DNA from: JAFCUW01 sp049898325
Lineage (GTDB): Bacteria; Pseudomonadota; Gammaproteobacteria; Burkholderiales; Burkholderiaceae_D
DNA: 64,000 nucleotides
Assembly: GCF_049898325.1 (NCBI RefSeq)
Contig: NZ_JAFCXL010000002.1
Coordinates: forward strand, 1-64,000
Direction of reading: 5' to 3'
The position numbers and the translations under genes were made by a program. A model generated the notes under the pieces. It saw only the letters and a list, made by a program, of their open reading frames with translations, was not told where the DNA came from and did not search any database. Numbering within the stretch: position 1 is the first letter of the stretch; each line of letters starts with the position of its first letter. Shown piece by piece: positions 24,377-33,695 of the stretch.

Positions 24377-26209
24377 CTACGCCAAGCCTGGCATGCGGGC
24401 AATATTGGTGTCGCGGTGCGGACGCCTGGCGGCGCGCGCTTCGAGCACCATCAGCGACAGCAAGGCCGGTGGCCCCAGCAGCAGGCAGGCGGCCAGCCAG
24501 CCGCCCCGGCGCCGCGGATCGATGCGGGCGCGGCGCAGCCACAGATGGGCGCCCACGGCCGACAGCAGGCTGGCCGCGAGCGCCGCCAGCAGCACCGTCG
24601 GCGGGCGTGCCGAGGTGGCGGGGAGGACGTCGGCCACGGCGCCGCCGTCGAGCAGGCGTTCGGGCAGCGACACCAGCGTCTCGAGCACGGGCGAGAGCCA
24701 CCAGGCGCGGTGCTCGAACAGGGTGCTGAAATCGTGGCCCACGGCGCGCTGCGCCACCACCTGCGCCGCGCCCGTCGCATCGACGAAGACCAGCGTCTGC
24801 CGCGCCGCCGGCCCGCCTTCGCCCATGCCGCGCCCCTGGTTGAACGACAGCAGCATGCCGTCGGGCAGTTCGGCGATATCGACGCGGTCAAGCTCGCTCA
24901 AGGGGCCGGGCAGGTCGACCCCAAACTGCGCCGCCAGGGCGCCGCGGGCACCGGCCGGCACGGCGCAGACGATCAGGCGGCGGTTGGTGAGCAGGTACTG
25001 GTGCTGTGCCAGCGCCTTGGGCGGCCCCGTCAAGGTCTCGGCGCCGCCCAGTTCTATCAGACGGTGCAACTGCTGCCCCTGCGCTTCGATCAGATACAGC
25101 GTTTGCGGGGTGAGCAGGTACGGTGCCGCCACCAGCGGCACGGACGAAAACGGCGCGCTATCGCCGGCACCGCCGGCGCCGAACCAGCCGCGCGAGCGGC
25201 CGGTGAACATGTCGCGGCCCCTGAATCGCATGGCGTCATGGCTGAACGTCCATTCGATCTTGTGCGTGCCATCGCCCCACTGCAGGCTCTTGCGGTTGCT
25301 CGACTGCTGGCGCACGGGGAAGTTGCGCGCCAGCGGCGCCAGGCTGGCTGCCGGTGCCCCTGTCAGCTGGCGGCGCCACTGGTCGGCGCGCGCATCGGTG
25401 GAGCGCGCCAGCACCGCCTCGAATGCCGCCCCGCTGCCCATCCGGGTCAGCGCGACGTAGCTGCCGGCGATCGGCAGCGCGCGCTTGGTCGGGTGCAGGT
25501 CGGCCGCCATCAATACCGTCTGGTAGAGCGTGGCGCCACTCCACAGCAGGGCAAAGTACAAGCCCAGTTGCAGGGGCAGTGCGGTCGCAATCAGTGCCGC
25601 CGGGCTGTCCGGTGGCGCCATGCGGTTCGGCTTGAAGCTGGAGTAGGCGACCCAGGCGAGCAGCACGATGCACAGCAGCGCCGGCGCCAGCATGGTCGCG
25701 CCCGAGGCCAAGTGCGCCATCAGCAGTGCCGGCAGCACCATCACGACGATGGCGGTTTTGGCGCGGCTGGTGACGGCGATGGCGCCGGCCAGCCAGGCGG
25801 CGAAGGTGATCAGCACGATGTGCAGTGCGGCCAGGTAGTGGCGCGCGTCGACGGTGCGTTCGCTGACGGCGCCGATGCCGGCCAGCGTGGCGACGGCGGG
25901 CAGCCCGACCGCCAGCACGATCAGGGTCAGCGAGGCAAGGGCGATGGCGCCGAAGATGCGTGCGCGCGAGAGGGGGCGATGGTGCAGCCATAGCCAGCGG
26001 CTGGGCTGGCTGTAGCCGAGCAGCTGGAACACGGCGAAGCCCGCCCCGGCCAGGCAGTAGAACGTCAGCAGCACGGCATGCACCTCCCAGCGCTGCTGCT
26101 GCAGGTCGAACAGGCGGTTGACGAACAGCAGCGCCAGCAGGTGCGCCGCCGTGAACAGCAGCGCGCCATTGCGAAAGCGCCGTAGCTCGCTCAGGTACAG
26201 GTCTTTCAT
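24377..26209 (-). CDS. ABC transporter membrane protein, unusually large
   Basis: This 610-aa inner-membrane protein has about six hydrophobic helices in the first 240 residues. A large soluble part follows (about 250-535), rich in WxG- and beta-propeller-like short strands (for example TLYLIEAQG, TLVFVDATG). One or two helices close the protein (about 540-590). It overlaps the ATPase gene by four bases, so it is the permease of that ABC system. Ordinary ABC-2 permeases have 250-400 residues, so the extra domain is notable; by topology it probably lies outside the cytoplasm, next to the lipoprotein encoded downstream. No named family is recognised. The substrate is unknown; related regulator-ABC operons (Ytr type) deal with cell-envelope stress. 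Confidence 0.75.
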   Translation of the reverse strand: MKDLYLSELRRFRNGALLFTAAHLLALLFVNRLFDLQQQRWEVHAVLLTFYCLAGAGFAVFQLLGYSQPSRWLWLHHRPLSRARIFGAIALASLTLIVLAVGLPAVATLAGIGAVSERTVDARHYLAALHIVLITFAAWLAGAIAVTSRAKTAIVVMVLPALLMAHLASGATMLAPALLCIVLLAWVAYSSFKPNRMAPPDSPAALIATALPLQLGLYFALLWSGATLYQTVLMAADLHPTKRALPIAGSYVALTRMGSGAAFEAVLARSTDARADQWRRQLTGAPAASLAPLARNFPVRQQSSNRKSLQWGDGTHKIEWTFSHDAMRFRGRDMFTGRSRGWFGAGGAGDSAPFSSVPLVAAPYLLTPQTLYLIEAQGQQLHRLIELGGAETLTGPPKALAQHQYLLTNRRLIVCAVPAGARGALAAQFGVDLPGPLSELDRVDIAELPDGMLLSFNQGRGMGEGGPAARQTLVFVDATGAAQVVAQRAVGHDFSTLFEHRAWWLSPVLETLVSLPERLLDGGAVADVLPATSARPPTVLLAALAASLLSAVGAHLWLRRARIDPRRRGGWLAACLLLGPPALLSLMVLEARAARRPHRDTNIARMPGLA

Positions 26210-27117
26210 GCGTGGCTTGCCTTGCGTTCAGTGCCGATATGGCTGTTGGACAAAAAGGCGTTGACCGCCCGTTCCAGGCTGACCGCCATCGACTGCGCCG
26301 AGCGCGCTCCCAGCAGCTTCAGGCGCGCGCCAAAATCGTCGCCCTGGTCGAACACGGTGAAATGGCTCAGGCCATCGATGCGGTCCTGTTGCAGCACGCC
26401 GGGCAGCTGTCGGCGGTCCGGGGCGCTGAAGGGAAATTCGGCGATCCACAAGCGCACCTTTTCGCAGAACGCGAACGGGGTGGACAGGTGGCGCAGCTGG
26501 CCTCGTTCGAGTATCACCAGTTGGTCGGCGAGCCGTTCGACTTCTTCCATCTGGTGCGAGCAGTAGACGATGGTGGCGCCGTCGTCGAGCGCGCTGGCCA
26601 TCAGCGCTTCCAGGAAGGCGCGCTTGGCGACAACGTCCAGTCCCAGCGTCGGTTCATCGAGAATGAGCAGTTGCGGGCACTGCGCCAGCGCCAGCGCGAG
26701 GTTGACGCCGGCCCGTTCGCCGCGCGAGAGTTCGGCGATTTTCTGGGTGGGCAGCACATTGAAGTTGCTCACCACGGCCGCATAGCGCTCCCCGTTCCAC
26801 GAGGGGTACTGGCGGCGCTGCATGGCGGCGAGCTCGCTTACCCGCATCCAGGCCGGCAAGGTATGTTCCTCGTTGACGAAGCCGATGCGCGCGCGCAGTG
26901 CCGGTGTCAGGCGGGCGCTGTCGCAGCCGAGGATGGTGGCAGTGCCGGCACTGGGCGACTCGAAGCCCAGCAGCAGTCGAAACAGCGATGACTTGCCGGC
27001 GCCGTTGGCGCCGACGACGGCGTGAATGCCGCCATCGGCGATCGCCAGCGTCAGGTGGTCGAGCGCCAGCTTGCCCCGGTAGTGCAGGCACAGGTCGCGG
27101 GTGTCGATGACGTTCAT
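26206..27117 (-). CDS. ABC transporter ATP-binding protein
   Basis: This 303-aa ATPase drives the adjacent permease. Walker A is GANGAGKSS (about residues 36-44) and Walker B is LLILDEPTLGLD. The switch histidine is in YCSHQMEE. The signature motif reads LSRGERAG instead of LSGGQ, and the Q-loop position reads NEEHTL rather than having a glutamine, as in some YtrB/EcsA-like ATPases. About 70 extra residues after the nucleotide-binding domain may contact the regulator or permease. Four-base ATGA overlaps with both neighbours show tight translational coupling within a regulator-ATPase-permease-lipoprotein operon. Confidence 0.93.
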   Translation of the reverse strand: MNVIDTRDLCLHYRGKLALDHLTLAIADGGIHAVVGANGAGKSSLFRLLLGFESPSAGTATILGCDSARLTPALRARIGFVNEEHTLPAWMRVSELAAMQRRQYPSWNGERYAAVVSNFNVLPTQKIAELSRGERAGVNLALALAQCPQLLILDEPTLGLDVVAKRAFLEALMASALDDGATIVYCSHQMEEVERLADQLVILERGQLRHLSTPFAFCEKVRLWIAEFPFSAPDRRQLPGVLQQDRIDGLSHFTVFDQGDDFGARLKLLGARSAQSMAVSLERAVNAFLSNSHIGTERKASHA

Positions 27118-27539
27118 GCGCTTTTGCGCGCCGGTTCGGGATGCGGCAGGACCGCCTCGAGCGCGCTCGCCGCGCGCGACAGGATGTCCTGCGCGGAGTA
27201 GTCCAGGCCGATCACGTCGCCGGCGAAGCGCTGCACGGCGTCGTCAAGGCGGCGCGTGCGCTCGGCGTCCGCCAGGCGCTGGCGCGGCGCGGCCACGAAC
27301 AGTCCCAGGCCGGCGCGGGCATCGAGCCAGCCTTCGGCCGTCAGTTCCGCGTAGGCCCGCGCCACCGTGTTCGGGTTGATGGTCAACTGCTGCGCCAGCC
27401 CGCGCACGCTGGGCAGGGCGGCGCCCAGCGGCAGCGCGCCGCTGGCGACCAGGCGACGCACGCCATCGACGATCTGGTGGTGGATCGGGCGGCTGTCGCC
27501 GGCGACGATGTGCAGCATTAGCGGGGTACGGCGGCTCAT
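27114..27539 (-). CDS. GntR-family regulator, YtrA type
   Basis: This is a short repressor-like protein of 141 aa. The winged helix-turn-helix (about 17-85) has the GntR signature (LPSVRGLAQQLTINPNTVARAY, given here as LPSVRGLAQQL then TINPNTVARAY). The C-terminal part is only about 50 residues, as in the YtrA subfamily that controls ABC transporters and lacks a metabolite-binding domain. It is the first gene of the operon and overlaps the ATPase gene by four bases. A perfect 9-bp inverted repeat 16 bases upstream of the start is almost certainly its own operator. The inducing signal is unknown; Ytr systems often answer to antibiotics acting on the cell wall. Confidence 0.92.
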   Translation of the reverse strand: MSRRTPLMLHIVAGDSRPIHHQIVDGVRRLVASGALPLGAALPSVRGLAQQLTINPNTVARAYAELTAEGWLDARAGLGLFVAAPRQRLADAERTRRLDDAVQRFAGDVIGLDYSAQDILSRAASALEAVLPHPEPARKSA

Positions 27540-27554
27540 GGCGGCTCCTGGGTA

Positions 27555-27579
27555 ACTGTACTATTTTAATTAGTACAGT
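27555..27579. promoter_or_regulatory. operator of the YtrA-type ABC operon
   Basis: ACTGTACTA (27555-27563) and TAGTACAGT (27571-27579) form a perfect inverted repeat with a 7-base AT-rich spacer, directly before the regulator gene. Its TGTACTA...TAGTACA form fits operators of YtrA-type GntR proteins. Autorepression is the likely mode of control. Confidence 0.8.
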
Positions 27580-27645
27580 AGCAGCGAGCCGGCGGCGCCG
27601 TCAACAAGATCCCGATACATATGTCGCCGCGCCGCGCCCATAAAA

Positions 27646-27669
27646 AATGGCCACCCGAAGGTGGCCATT
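27646..27669 (-). terminator. rho-independent terminator of groESL
   Basis: A perfect 10-bp stem (AATGGCCACC / GGTGGCCATT) with a four-base loop is followed on the minus strand by a T-run (27641-27647 region). It lies 41 bases after the groL stop. The plus-strand side also ends in five T, so it may work both ways, though no plus-strand gene reads into it. Confidence 0.85.
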
Positions 27670-27709
27670 GTTTTTCAGCGATGGGGTCCGCGGACCCCGG
27701 GGCTGGCAA

Positions 27710-29362
<1,653 letters not shown>

Positions 29363-29410
29363 GTGTGTTTCTCCGGTGAGGAATGATTAGGGTGAGACAG
29401 TGGCTGCTGA

Positions 29411-29701
29411 TTACTTGACCAGCACGGCCATGATGTCTTCTTCGCGCATGACCAGCAGCTCTTCGCCGTCGACCTTGACGGCTTGGCCCGAGTATTTGCC
29501 GAACAGAACGCGGTCGCCGACCTTGACTTCGAGGGCGCGTACTTTGCCGTCGTCCTGGACCTTGCCGTTACCGATGGCGAGCACTTCGCCCTGGTCCGGT
29601 TTTTCAGCGGCTGCATCTGGAATGATCAGGCCGGACGCGGTTTTGGTTTCCTGGTCGAGACGTTTGACGATGACGCGGTCGTGCAAAGGGCGAAGGTTCA
29701 T
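29411..29701 (-). CDS. groS: co-chaperonin GroES
   Basis: This is the 10-kDa lid of the GroEL chamber. The 96-residue length is standard. The sequence begins MNLRPLHDRVIVKRL, has the mobile loop around EETKTASGLIIPD (residues about 18-32) and ends with MREEDIMAVLVK. I start at ATG 29701, which has AGGAGTC eight bases upstream; the frame is open further upstream but is not conserved there. It is first in the operon with groL and lies about 120 bases after the CIRCE operator. Confidence 0.98.
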   Translation of the reverse strand: MNLRPLHDRVIVKRLDQETKTASGLIIPDAAAEKPDQGEVLAIGNGKVQDDGKVRALEVKVGDRVLFGKYSGQAVKVDGEELLVMREEDIMAVLVK

Positions 29702-29820
29702 ATAAGACTCCTTAAAAATCAATGGGTTGACTGACGTTCCCGGATAATTCCGGCGCCGGTCGGGTCGTTCGGATTGCGGCACCCTGGGGATGCAGCTTGC
29801 TTAATTCAGTAAAACTTCTG

Positions 29821-29875
29821 TTAGCACTCTCTGCCAACGAGTGCTAATTATAGGGACGATACCCCCCTATTTCAA
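29821..29875 (-). promoter_or_regulatory. groESL promoter with CIRCE operator (HrcA site)
   Basis: A perfect CIRCE element, TTAGCACTC-N9-GAGTGCTAA, occupies 29821-29847. It touches the -10 hexamer TATAAT (29852-29847 on the minus strand), which is 17 bases from TTGAAA (29875-29870). Bound HrcA would cover the transcription start, so the operon should be released when HrcA loses activity under heat or folding stress. hrcA itself is not in the window. Confidence 0.95.
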
Positions 29876-30004
29876 GCTCTCGTTCTGAACTATTTCGCCA
29901 TTTACCCCCGCGCGTGGCGCTGCGCGAGCCCGCTGCCGGGCAGCGCCGAAGCAGGGCGGCGTGCCGATCCTGTCAGTTTGAAGGGGGTCGGCGTACTGAT
30001 TCGA

Positions 30005-30034
30005 TTGACTGCGGTTCACCCCGGGTTCTATAGT
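30005..30034 (+). promoter_or_regulatory. promoter of the zapB-like/zapA operon
   Basis: TTGACT (30005-30010) and TATAGT (30029-30034) are 18 bases apart. The -10 ends only six bases before the ATG at 30041, so the transcript would begin at or next to the start codon, giving a leaderless mRNA. Confidence 0.6.
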
Positions 30035-30040
30035 GACGGG

Positions 30041-30298
30041 ATGATTTCTGAATTCCAAGACCTATCCCTCAAGATCGACCAGCTTGCCGACCTGACGGCG
30101 GCGTTGCGGCGTGAAAACGCCTCGCTGCGCCAGACCAATGTCGAGCTCGCCGCCGAAAACGCCACTCACCGCCAGCGCCTGGCCGAAGCGCGCCAGCGCA
30201 TTGGTGCGCTGATCGCACAGATCCCCGTGCCCGTCAGCGCCGCGCCCGCCGCCAGCGCCGCCGACGCGGTGAGCGCCGCCGTGGAGGTGGCCAAATGA
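30041..30298 (+). CDS. ZapB-like coiled-coil cell division protein
   Basis: This 85-aa protein is almost entirely a coiled coil (about residues 5-58; heptads such as LADLTAALRRENASLRQTN) with a Pro/Ala-rich tail. Size and shape fit ZapB-like (TIGR02449-type) proteins that bind ZapA and help organise the Z-ring at mid-cell. The gene overlaps zapA by four bases (ATGA), which is the common arrangement in betaproteobacteria and supports the call. I start at ATG 30041, six bases after a good -10 element; an upstream in-frame start at 29978 lies before the promoter and is unlikely. No standard ribosome site is needed if the mRNA is leaderless. Confidence 0.8.
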   Translation: MISEFQDLSLKIDQLADLTAALRRENASLRQTNVELAAENATHRQRLAEARQRIGALIAQIPVPVSAAPAASAADAVSAAVEVAK

Positions 30299-30606
30299 TC
30301 CAGCTCGACGTGAGCATCATGGGCCACCCGTATCGGCTGGCCTGCCGCGAAGGCGAGGAGCACGCGCTGAAAGAAGCGGTCAGCTACCTCGACGGCAAGA
30401 TGAGCGCCCTGCGCGACTCCGGCAAAGTCAAGGGCAATGACCGCATCGCCGTGATGGCGGCGCTGTCGGTGGCCGCCGAACTGCTGTCGACCAAATCGGG
30501 AGAAGGACCGTTTTCGGGCCTGTCGCTGATGGAAGTCAAGCAGAAAATGGAAGCGATGAACACGGTCCTCGATGGCGCCCTGACGCCGCAAGAAAATCTG
30601 TTTTGA
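30295..30606 (+). CDS. zapA: cell division protein ZapA
   Basis: ZapA binds FtsZ and promotes bundling of its filaments at the division site. The 103-aa protein has the N-terminal beta-hairpin (QLDVSIMGHPYRLACREGEE) and a long helix with DRIAVMAALSVAAEL typical of the family. It is translationally coupled to the ZapB-like gene and is directly followed by the 6S RNA gene, an order widely found in proteobacteria. Confidence 0.93.
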   Translation: MIQLDVSIMGHPYRLACREGEEHALKEAVSYLDGKMSALRDSGKVKGNDRIAVMAALSVAAELLSTKSGEGPFSGLSLMEVKQKMEAMNTVLDGALTPQENLF

Positions 30607-30619
30607 CGGCCAAATTCGT

Positions 30620-30647
30620 TTGACTTGTCGGTGTATCGGAGTAAACT
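30620..30647 (+). promoter_or_regulatory. promoter of the 6S RNA gene
   Basis: TTGACT (30620-30625) and TAAACT (30642-30647) are 16 bases apart and place the transcription start at about 30654-30656, where the 6S RNA terminal stem begins. Confidence 0.6.
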
Positions 30648-30655
30648 TCGTTCCA

Positions 30656-30828
30656 CCCTGCGGTGTTCGCGATTGCCATATATTCCTTGAACCATTTATG
30701 TGCACCGGTTGCGGGATTATGTTTGATGGGAGTGAGCGTCGCTAGTCCGACGAACCCGAAATTGAACTAACTGTGACCACCTTGAACCGTTTGGTTCGGG
30801 ATGCCGGCAAAGACGGCACAGGCGGGGT
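30656..30828 (+). ncRNA. ssrS: 6S RNA
   Basis: 6S RNA mimics an open promoter and holds sigma70 RNA polymerase in stationary phase. About 173 bases between zapA and the EVE-domain gene have the expected position and features. The 5' end CCCTGCGGTG can pair with the 3' end CACAGGCGGGG. CTTGAACC appears on both sides of the presumed bubble, and the conserved GGTTCGGGATGCC stretch is present. A promoter starts just upstream and a terminator hairpin follows at 30840. The ends are estimates from pairing. Confidence 0.85.
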
Positions 30829-30839
30829 AATAACAATCG

Positions 30840-30865
30840 AATAAAAGCGGCAAGCGGCTTTTATT
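30840..30865 (+). terminator. terminator after 6S RNA
   Basis: AATAAAAGC / GCTTTTATT form a perfect 9-bp stem with an 8-base loop. The stem is AT-rich at its base and ends in TTTATTT. It lies 12 bases after the predicted 6S end and could end transcription or the 3' trailer of the 6S precursor. Confidence 0.6.
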
Positions 30866-30877
30866 TGGGAATGACAG

Positions 30878-30911
30878 CTAAAAATCACTGGTCCCGCCAG
30901 AGGATTTTTAG
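30878..30911 (+). other. compound hairpin downstream of 6S RNA
   Basis: CTAAAAATC (30878-30886) and GATTTTTAG (30903-30911) are perfect 9-bp arms. Inside them CTGG and CCAG form a second stem around TCCCG. It is not part of a typical 6S RNA and lies 72 bases before the EVE gene. It could be a second terminator, a leader structure or part of a small RNA; the sequence does not decide. Confidence 0.55.
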
Positions 30912-30983
30912 AGGTCCATGCAATAAAAACAGGCAGTTGCCCGGCCTTGCCTGCACTCCTTCTCTCTTCTTATTTTTTTCCGC

Positions 30984-31481
30984 ATGCCTTACTGGTTAAT
31001 GAAATCCGAGCCGGACGAGCTCAGTTTTGACGACCTGCTGGCGGCCCCCGATCGCACGCTGGCCTGGTGCGGGGTGCGCAATTATCAGGCGCGTAATTTC
31101 ATGCGCGACCAGATGAACGTGGGCGATGGCGTGCTGTTTTATCATTCCAGCTGCGCCGTTCCCGGCGTCGCCGGGCTGGCCGAAGTGGCCTCCGTGGCCT
31201 ATCCGGACGCCTCCCAGTTCGACCCTGCCAGCCCGTATTTCGACCCCAAGGCCAGTCCGGCCACACCGCGCTGGGTGTCGCGCGATATTCGTGCGCTCGA
31301 GCGGGGACGCCTTGTGCCCCTCACCGCTTTGCGCGCCATGGCGTCCCTCGAGGCCATGGTGCTGCTGCAAAAAGGCAGCCGCCTGTCCGTCTCTCCCGTC
31401 AGTGCGCCCGAATGGCACGCCGTCGTGGCGGCGCTGCGGGCCGGCGACGGTCTGCCAGGTGCGCCATCGACGGCACGCTAG
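30984..31481 (+). CDS. EVE-domain protein
   Basis: This 165-aa cytoplasmic protein consists of a single EVE domain, a PUA/YTH-like fold thought to bind modified bases in DNA or RNA. The start (YWLMKSEPDELSFDDL), the WCGVRNYQARNFMRD segment and GDGVLFYHSSC are hallmarks. The gene follows zapA and 6S RNA, its usual place in betaproteobacteria. Its biological substrate is not established. No ribosome site stands out, and a T-rich stretch (30970-30978) precedes the ATG. Confidence 0.93.
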   Translation: MPYWLMKSEPDELSFDDLLAAPDRTLAWCGVRNYQARNFMRDQMNVGDGVLFYHSSCAVPGVAGLAEVASVAYPDASQFDPASPYFDPKASPATPRWVSRDIRALERGRLVPLTALRAMASLEAMVLLQKGSRLSVSPVSAPEWHAVVAALRAGDGLPGAPSTAR

Positions 31482-31547
31482 ACAAATACATGGCGCGCCA
31501 ACCCACGCCGTCAAAACAAGAATAATGAAGCGGTCAATATGTCAAAT

Positions 31548-31582
31548 TAACTATTGCTGCAAGAAAACATCACGCCTACTAT
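31548..31582 (+). promoter_or_regulatory. promoter of the first chemoreceptor gene
   Basis: TTGCTG (31554-31559) and TACTAT (31577-31582) are 17 bases apart. The region shares TAACTATTGC, an AAACAT block and GCCTACTATCG at identical spacing with the promoter of the second chemoreceptor at 33513, so both are probably controlled together. Confidence 0.6.
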
Positions 31583-31690
31583 CGGGTGTCCGACGGTCGC
31601 GAGCGCAAGCTGCTGCCCGATCGCTCAGCCATGGTCACCGCGTCGCCGCTGCGGTTGGCGCGCGCCGAATCTCATCTTGTAGGAATCGAC

Positions 31691-33370
31691 ATGTTTTCAA
31701 AAAATCTTATGATCGGCCAGCGTCTCGGGCTTGGATTTGGTGCCGTCATCGCGCTGCTGTTGCTGATGGGGACCCTGTCGTATCTGCGCATGGGAGCACT
31801 GTTCGACGACATTCGCCTGACCAACGAGGACCGTTTTCCCAAGACCGAACTGCTGCACCAGGTCAAGGACGAGCTGAACGAAACGGCGCGCAATATGCGC
31901 AACCTGCTGCTGCTGAGCGACCCCGAGATACTCAAGGGCGAATACGCCAACATCGAGGAATCGTCGCGCGCCATTAGCGCCGCCCTCGACAAGCTCGACA
32001 AGATGATCAGCGCGCCGGAGGGGCGCGCCCTGTTTGCCGAGATCAGCGCCAGGCGGGCCGATTTTGTGAAGGAGCGCACCGCCTTCCTCGAGCTGACGAA
32101 GGCGCAGAACAAGGACGAAGCGCTCAAGCACCTGAGCGACAAAGTGCGCCCCGCCAATCTGGCCTATTTTGCCGTCCTCGACAAGATGCTGGCCTTTCAG
32201 ACCAAGCTGATGGTCGACTCGGCCCAGGAGTCCGAGCGTGAGGCTACCAACTCGAAAATCGTGCTGCTGACCCTGGCGGCATCGGCGACCGTGATCGGCG
32301 CGCTGATCGCCTGGCTCGTCACGCGCAGCATCGTGCGCCCCATCGCCGAAGCGGTGGTGGTGGCGCGCCGGGTCGCCGACGGCGACCTCACCAGTACTTT
32401 CGTCGTCACCGGCCGTGATGAAACGGGCTTGCTGCTGCAAGCCCTGTCGGACATGAATGACGGCTTGCACAAGATCGTCGGCGAGGTGCGCCTTGGCACC
32501 GACACCATCGCCACCGCCTCCTCGCAGATCGCCGCTGGCAACCTCGACCTGTCGGCGCGCACCGAGCAGCAGGCCGCCTCGCTGGAGGAAACCGCCTCGT
32601 CGATGGAGGAGATGGCCGCCACCGTCAAGCAGAACGCCGACAACGCGCGCCAGGCCAATCAACTGGCCATTTCCGCCTCGCAGACGGCCGTCAAGGGGGG
32701 CGACGTGGTGGCGCAGGTGGTCGGCACCATGGGCTCGATCAACGATGCCTCGCGCAAGATCGTCGACATCATCGCCGTCATCGACGGCATCGCCTTCCAG
32801 ACCAATATCCTGGCCCTGAACGCCGCCGTCGAGGCGGCCCGCGCGGGCGAGCAGGGACGCGGCTTTGCCGTGGTGGCCTCGGAGGTGCGCAACCTGGCGC
32901 AGCGTTCGGCCACCGCCGCCAAGGAGATCAAGGGCTTGATCGACGCCTCGGTGGCCCAGGTCGACATCGGCCAGGGGCTGGTGGAGCAGGCTGGCAGCAC
33001 CATGACGGACCTGGTCTCGAGCGTGCAGCGGGTCACCGACATCATGGGCGAGATCAGCTCGGCCAACCACGAGCAGGAAGCGGGCATCGCCCAGATCAAC
33101 CTGGCCATCACCGACATGGACGTCGTCACCCAGCAGAACGCGGCACTGGTGGAAGAAGCCTCGGCCGCCGCCGCCTCGCTGCAACAACAGGCGGCGCAAC
33201 TGGCCGGTGTGGTGAGCGTATTCAAAACGGCCGCTGGCAGTGCGCCTGCGCCGCTGCGCCCCGCCGCCCGCGCACCGGCGCCCCGCGCCGCCGCCGCCAA
33301 GCCACGCCCAGCGGCGGCCACCCCACGCCTGGCCAGCGCCGCTGCGACCGATGAATGGGAACAGTTTTAA
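31691..33370 (+). CDS. methyl-accepting chemotaxis protein
   Basis: This is a transmembrane chemoreceptor of 559 aa. It has a membrane helix at about 10-30, then a four-helix-bundle periplasmic sensor of about 155 residues (4HB_MCP type). A second helix lies near 190-212, followed by a HAMP domain and a long signalling domain with the hairpin tip DGIAFQTNILALNAAVEAAR (exactly the CheA/CheW contact). Methylation-region Glu/Gln pairs occur at ARTEQQAASLEETA. The tail is Pro/Ala-rich and ends in DEWEQF, a CheR/CheB-tether-like pentapeptide. I start at ATG 31691, which has TAGGAATC eight bases upstream. Its signalling half is almost identical to the next gene; its sensor differs. The ligand is unknown. 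Confidence 0.95.
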   Translation: MFSKNLMIGQRLGLGFGAVIALLLLMGTLSYLRMGALFDDIRLTNEDRFPKTELLHQVKDELNETARNMRNLLLLSDPEILKGEYANIEESSRAISAALDKLDKMISAPEGRALFAEISARRADFVKERTAFLELTKAQNKDEALKHLSDKVRPANLAYFAVLDKMLAFQTKLMVDSAQESEREATNSKIVLLTLAASATVIGALIAWLVTRSIVRPIAEAVVVARRVADGDLTSTFVVTGRDETGLLLQALSDMNDGLHKIVGEVRLGTDTIATASSQIAAGNLDLSARTEQQAASLEETASSMEEMAATVKQNADNARQANQLAISASQTAVKGGDVVAQVVGTMGSINDASRKIVDIIAVIDGIAFQTNILALNAAVEAARAGEQGRGFAVVASEVRNLAQRSATAAKEIKGLIDASVAQVDIGQGLVEQAGSTMTDLVSSVQRVTDIMGEISSANHEQEAGIAQINLAITDMDVVTQQNAALVEEASAAAASLQQQAAQLAGVVSVFKTAAGSAPAPLRPAARAPAPRAAAAKPRPAAATPRLASAAATDEWEQF

Positions 33371-33378
33371 GGTGACCG

Positions 33379-33402
33379 ACGGGGGCGCCTGCCCCCGTTT
33401 TC
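33379..33402 (+). terminator. terminator after the first chemoreceptor
   Basis: ACGGGGGC / GCCCCCGT form a perfect 8-bp stem with the loop GCCT, followed by TTTTCT-type sequence. It lies eight bases after the stop and separates the two chemoreceptor genes into different transcripts. The rest of the 33371-33695 gap holds only the next promoter. Confidence 0.75.
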
Positions 33403-33512
33403 TCAGCGGCCCCGTGTCGCCAGCGCCGTTCCCCACCCACACAATTGCGTACAGCGCAAGCGAACCTCGTGCGGCGCCCGTACTTACAACAGATCGCATC
33501 ACTACGCCGATC

Positions 33513-33547
33513 TAACTATTGCCCTAGATAAACATGCGGCCTACTAT
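33513..33547 (+). promoter_or_regulatory. promoter of the second chemoreceptor gene
   Basis: TTGCCC (33519-33524) and TACTAT (33542-33547) are 17 bases apart inside a 35-bp block that matches the promoter at 31548 (TAACTATTGC, AAACAT, GCCTACTATCG). The match extends beyond the sigma70 hexamers. Confidence 0.6.
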
Positions 33548-33695
33548 CGTCGCATGGATGTGTTCGAGCGTGCCTGCTGCGCGCCACCCGCGCGAGCGTT
33601 CGCGGTGGCAGGGAGGCTGACCGAATGACGCCATTCGCCACGACGGGGCCGCGGCCCCTCCACCGCTGTTGACGCATGATATAAATGAGATTCCC

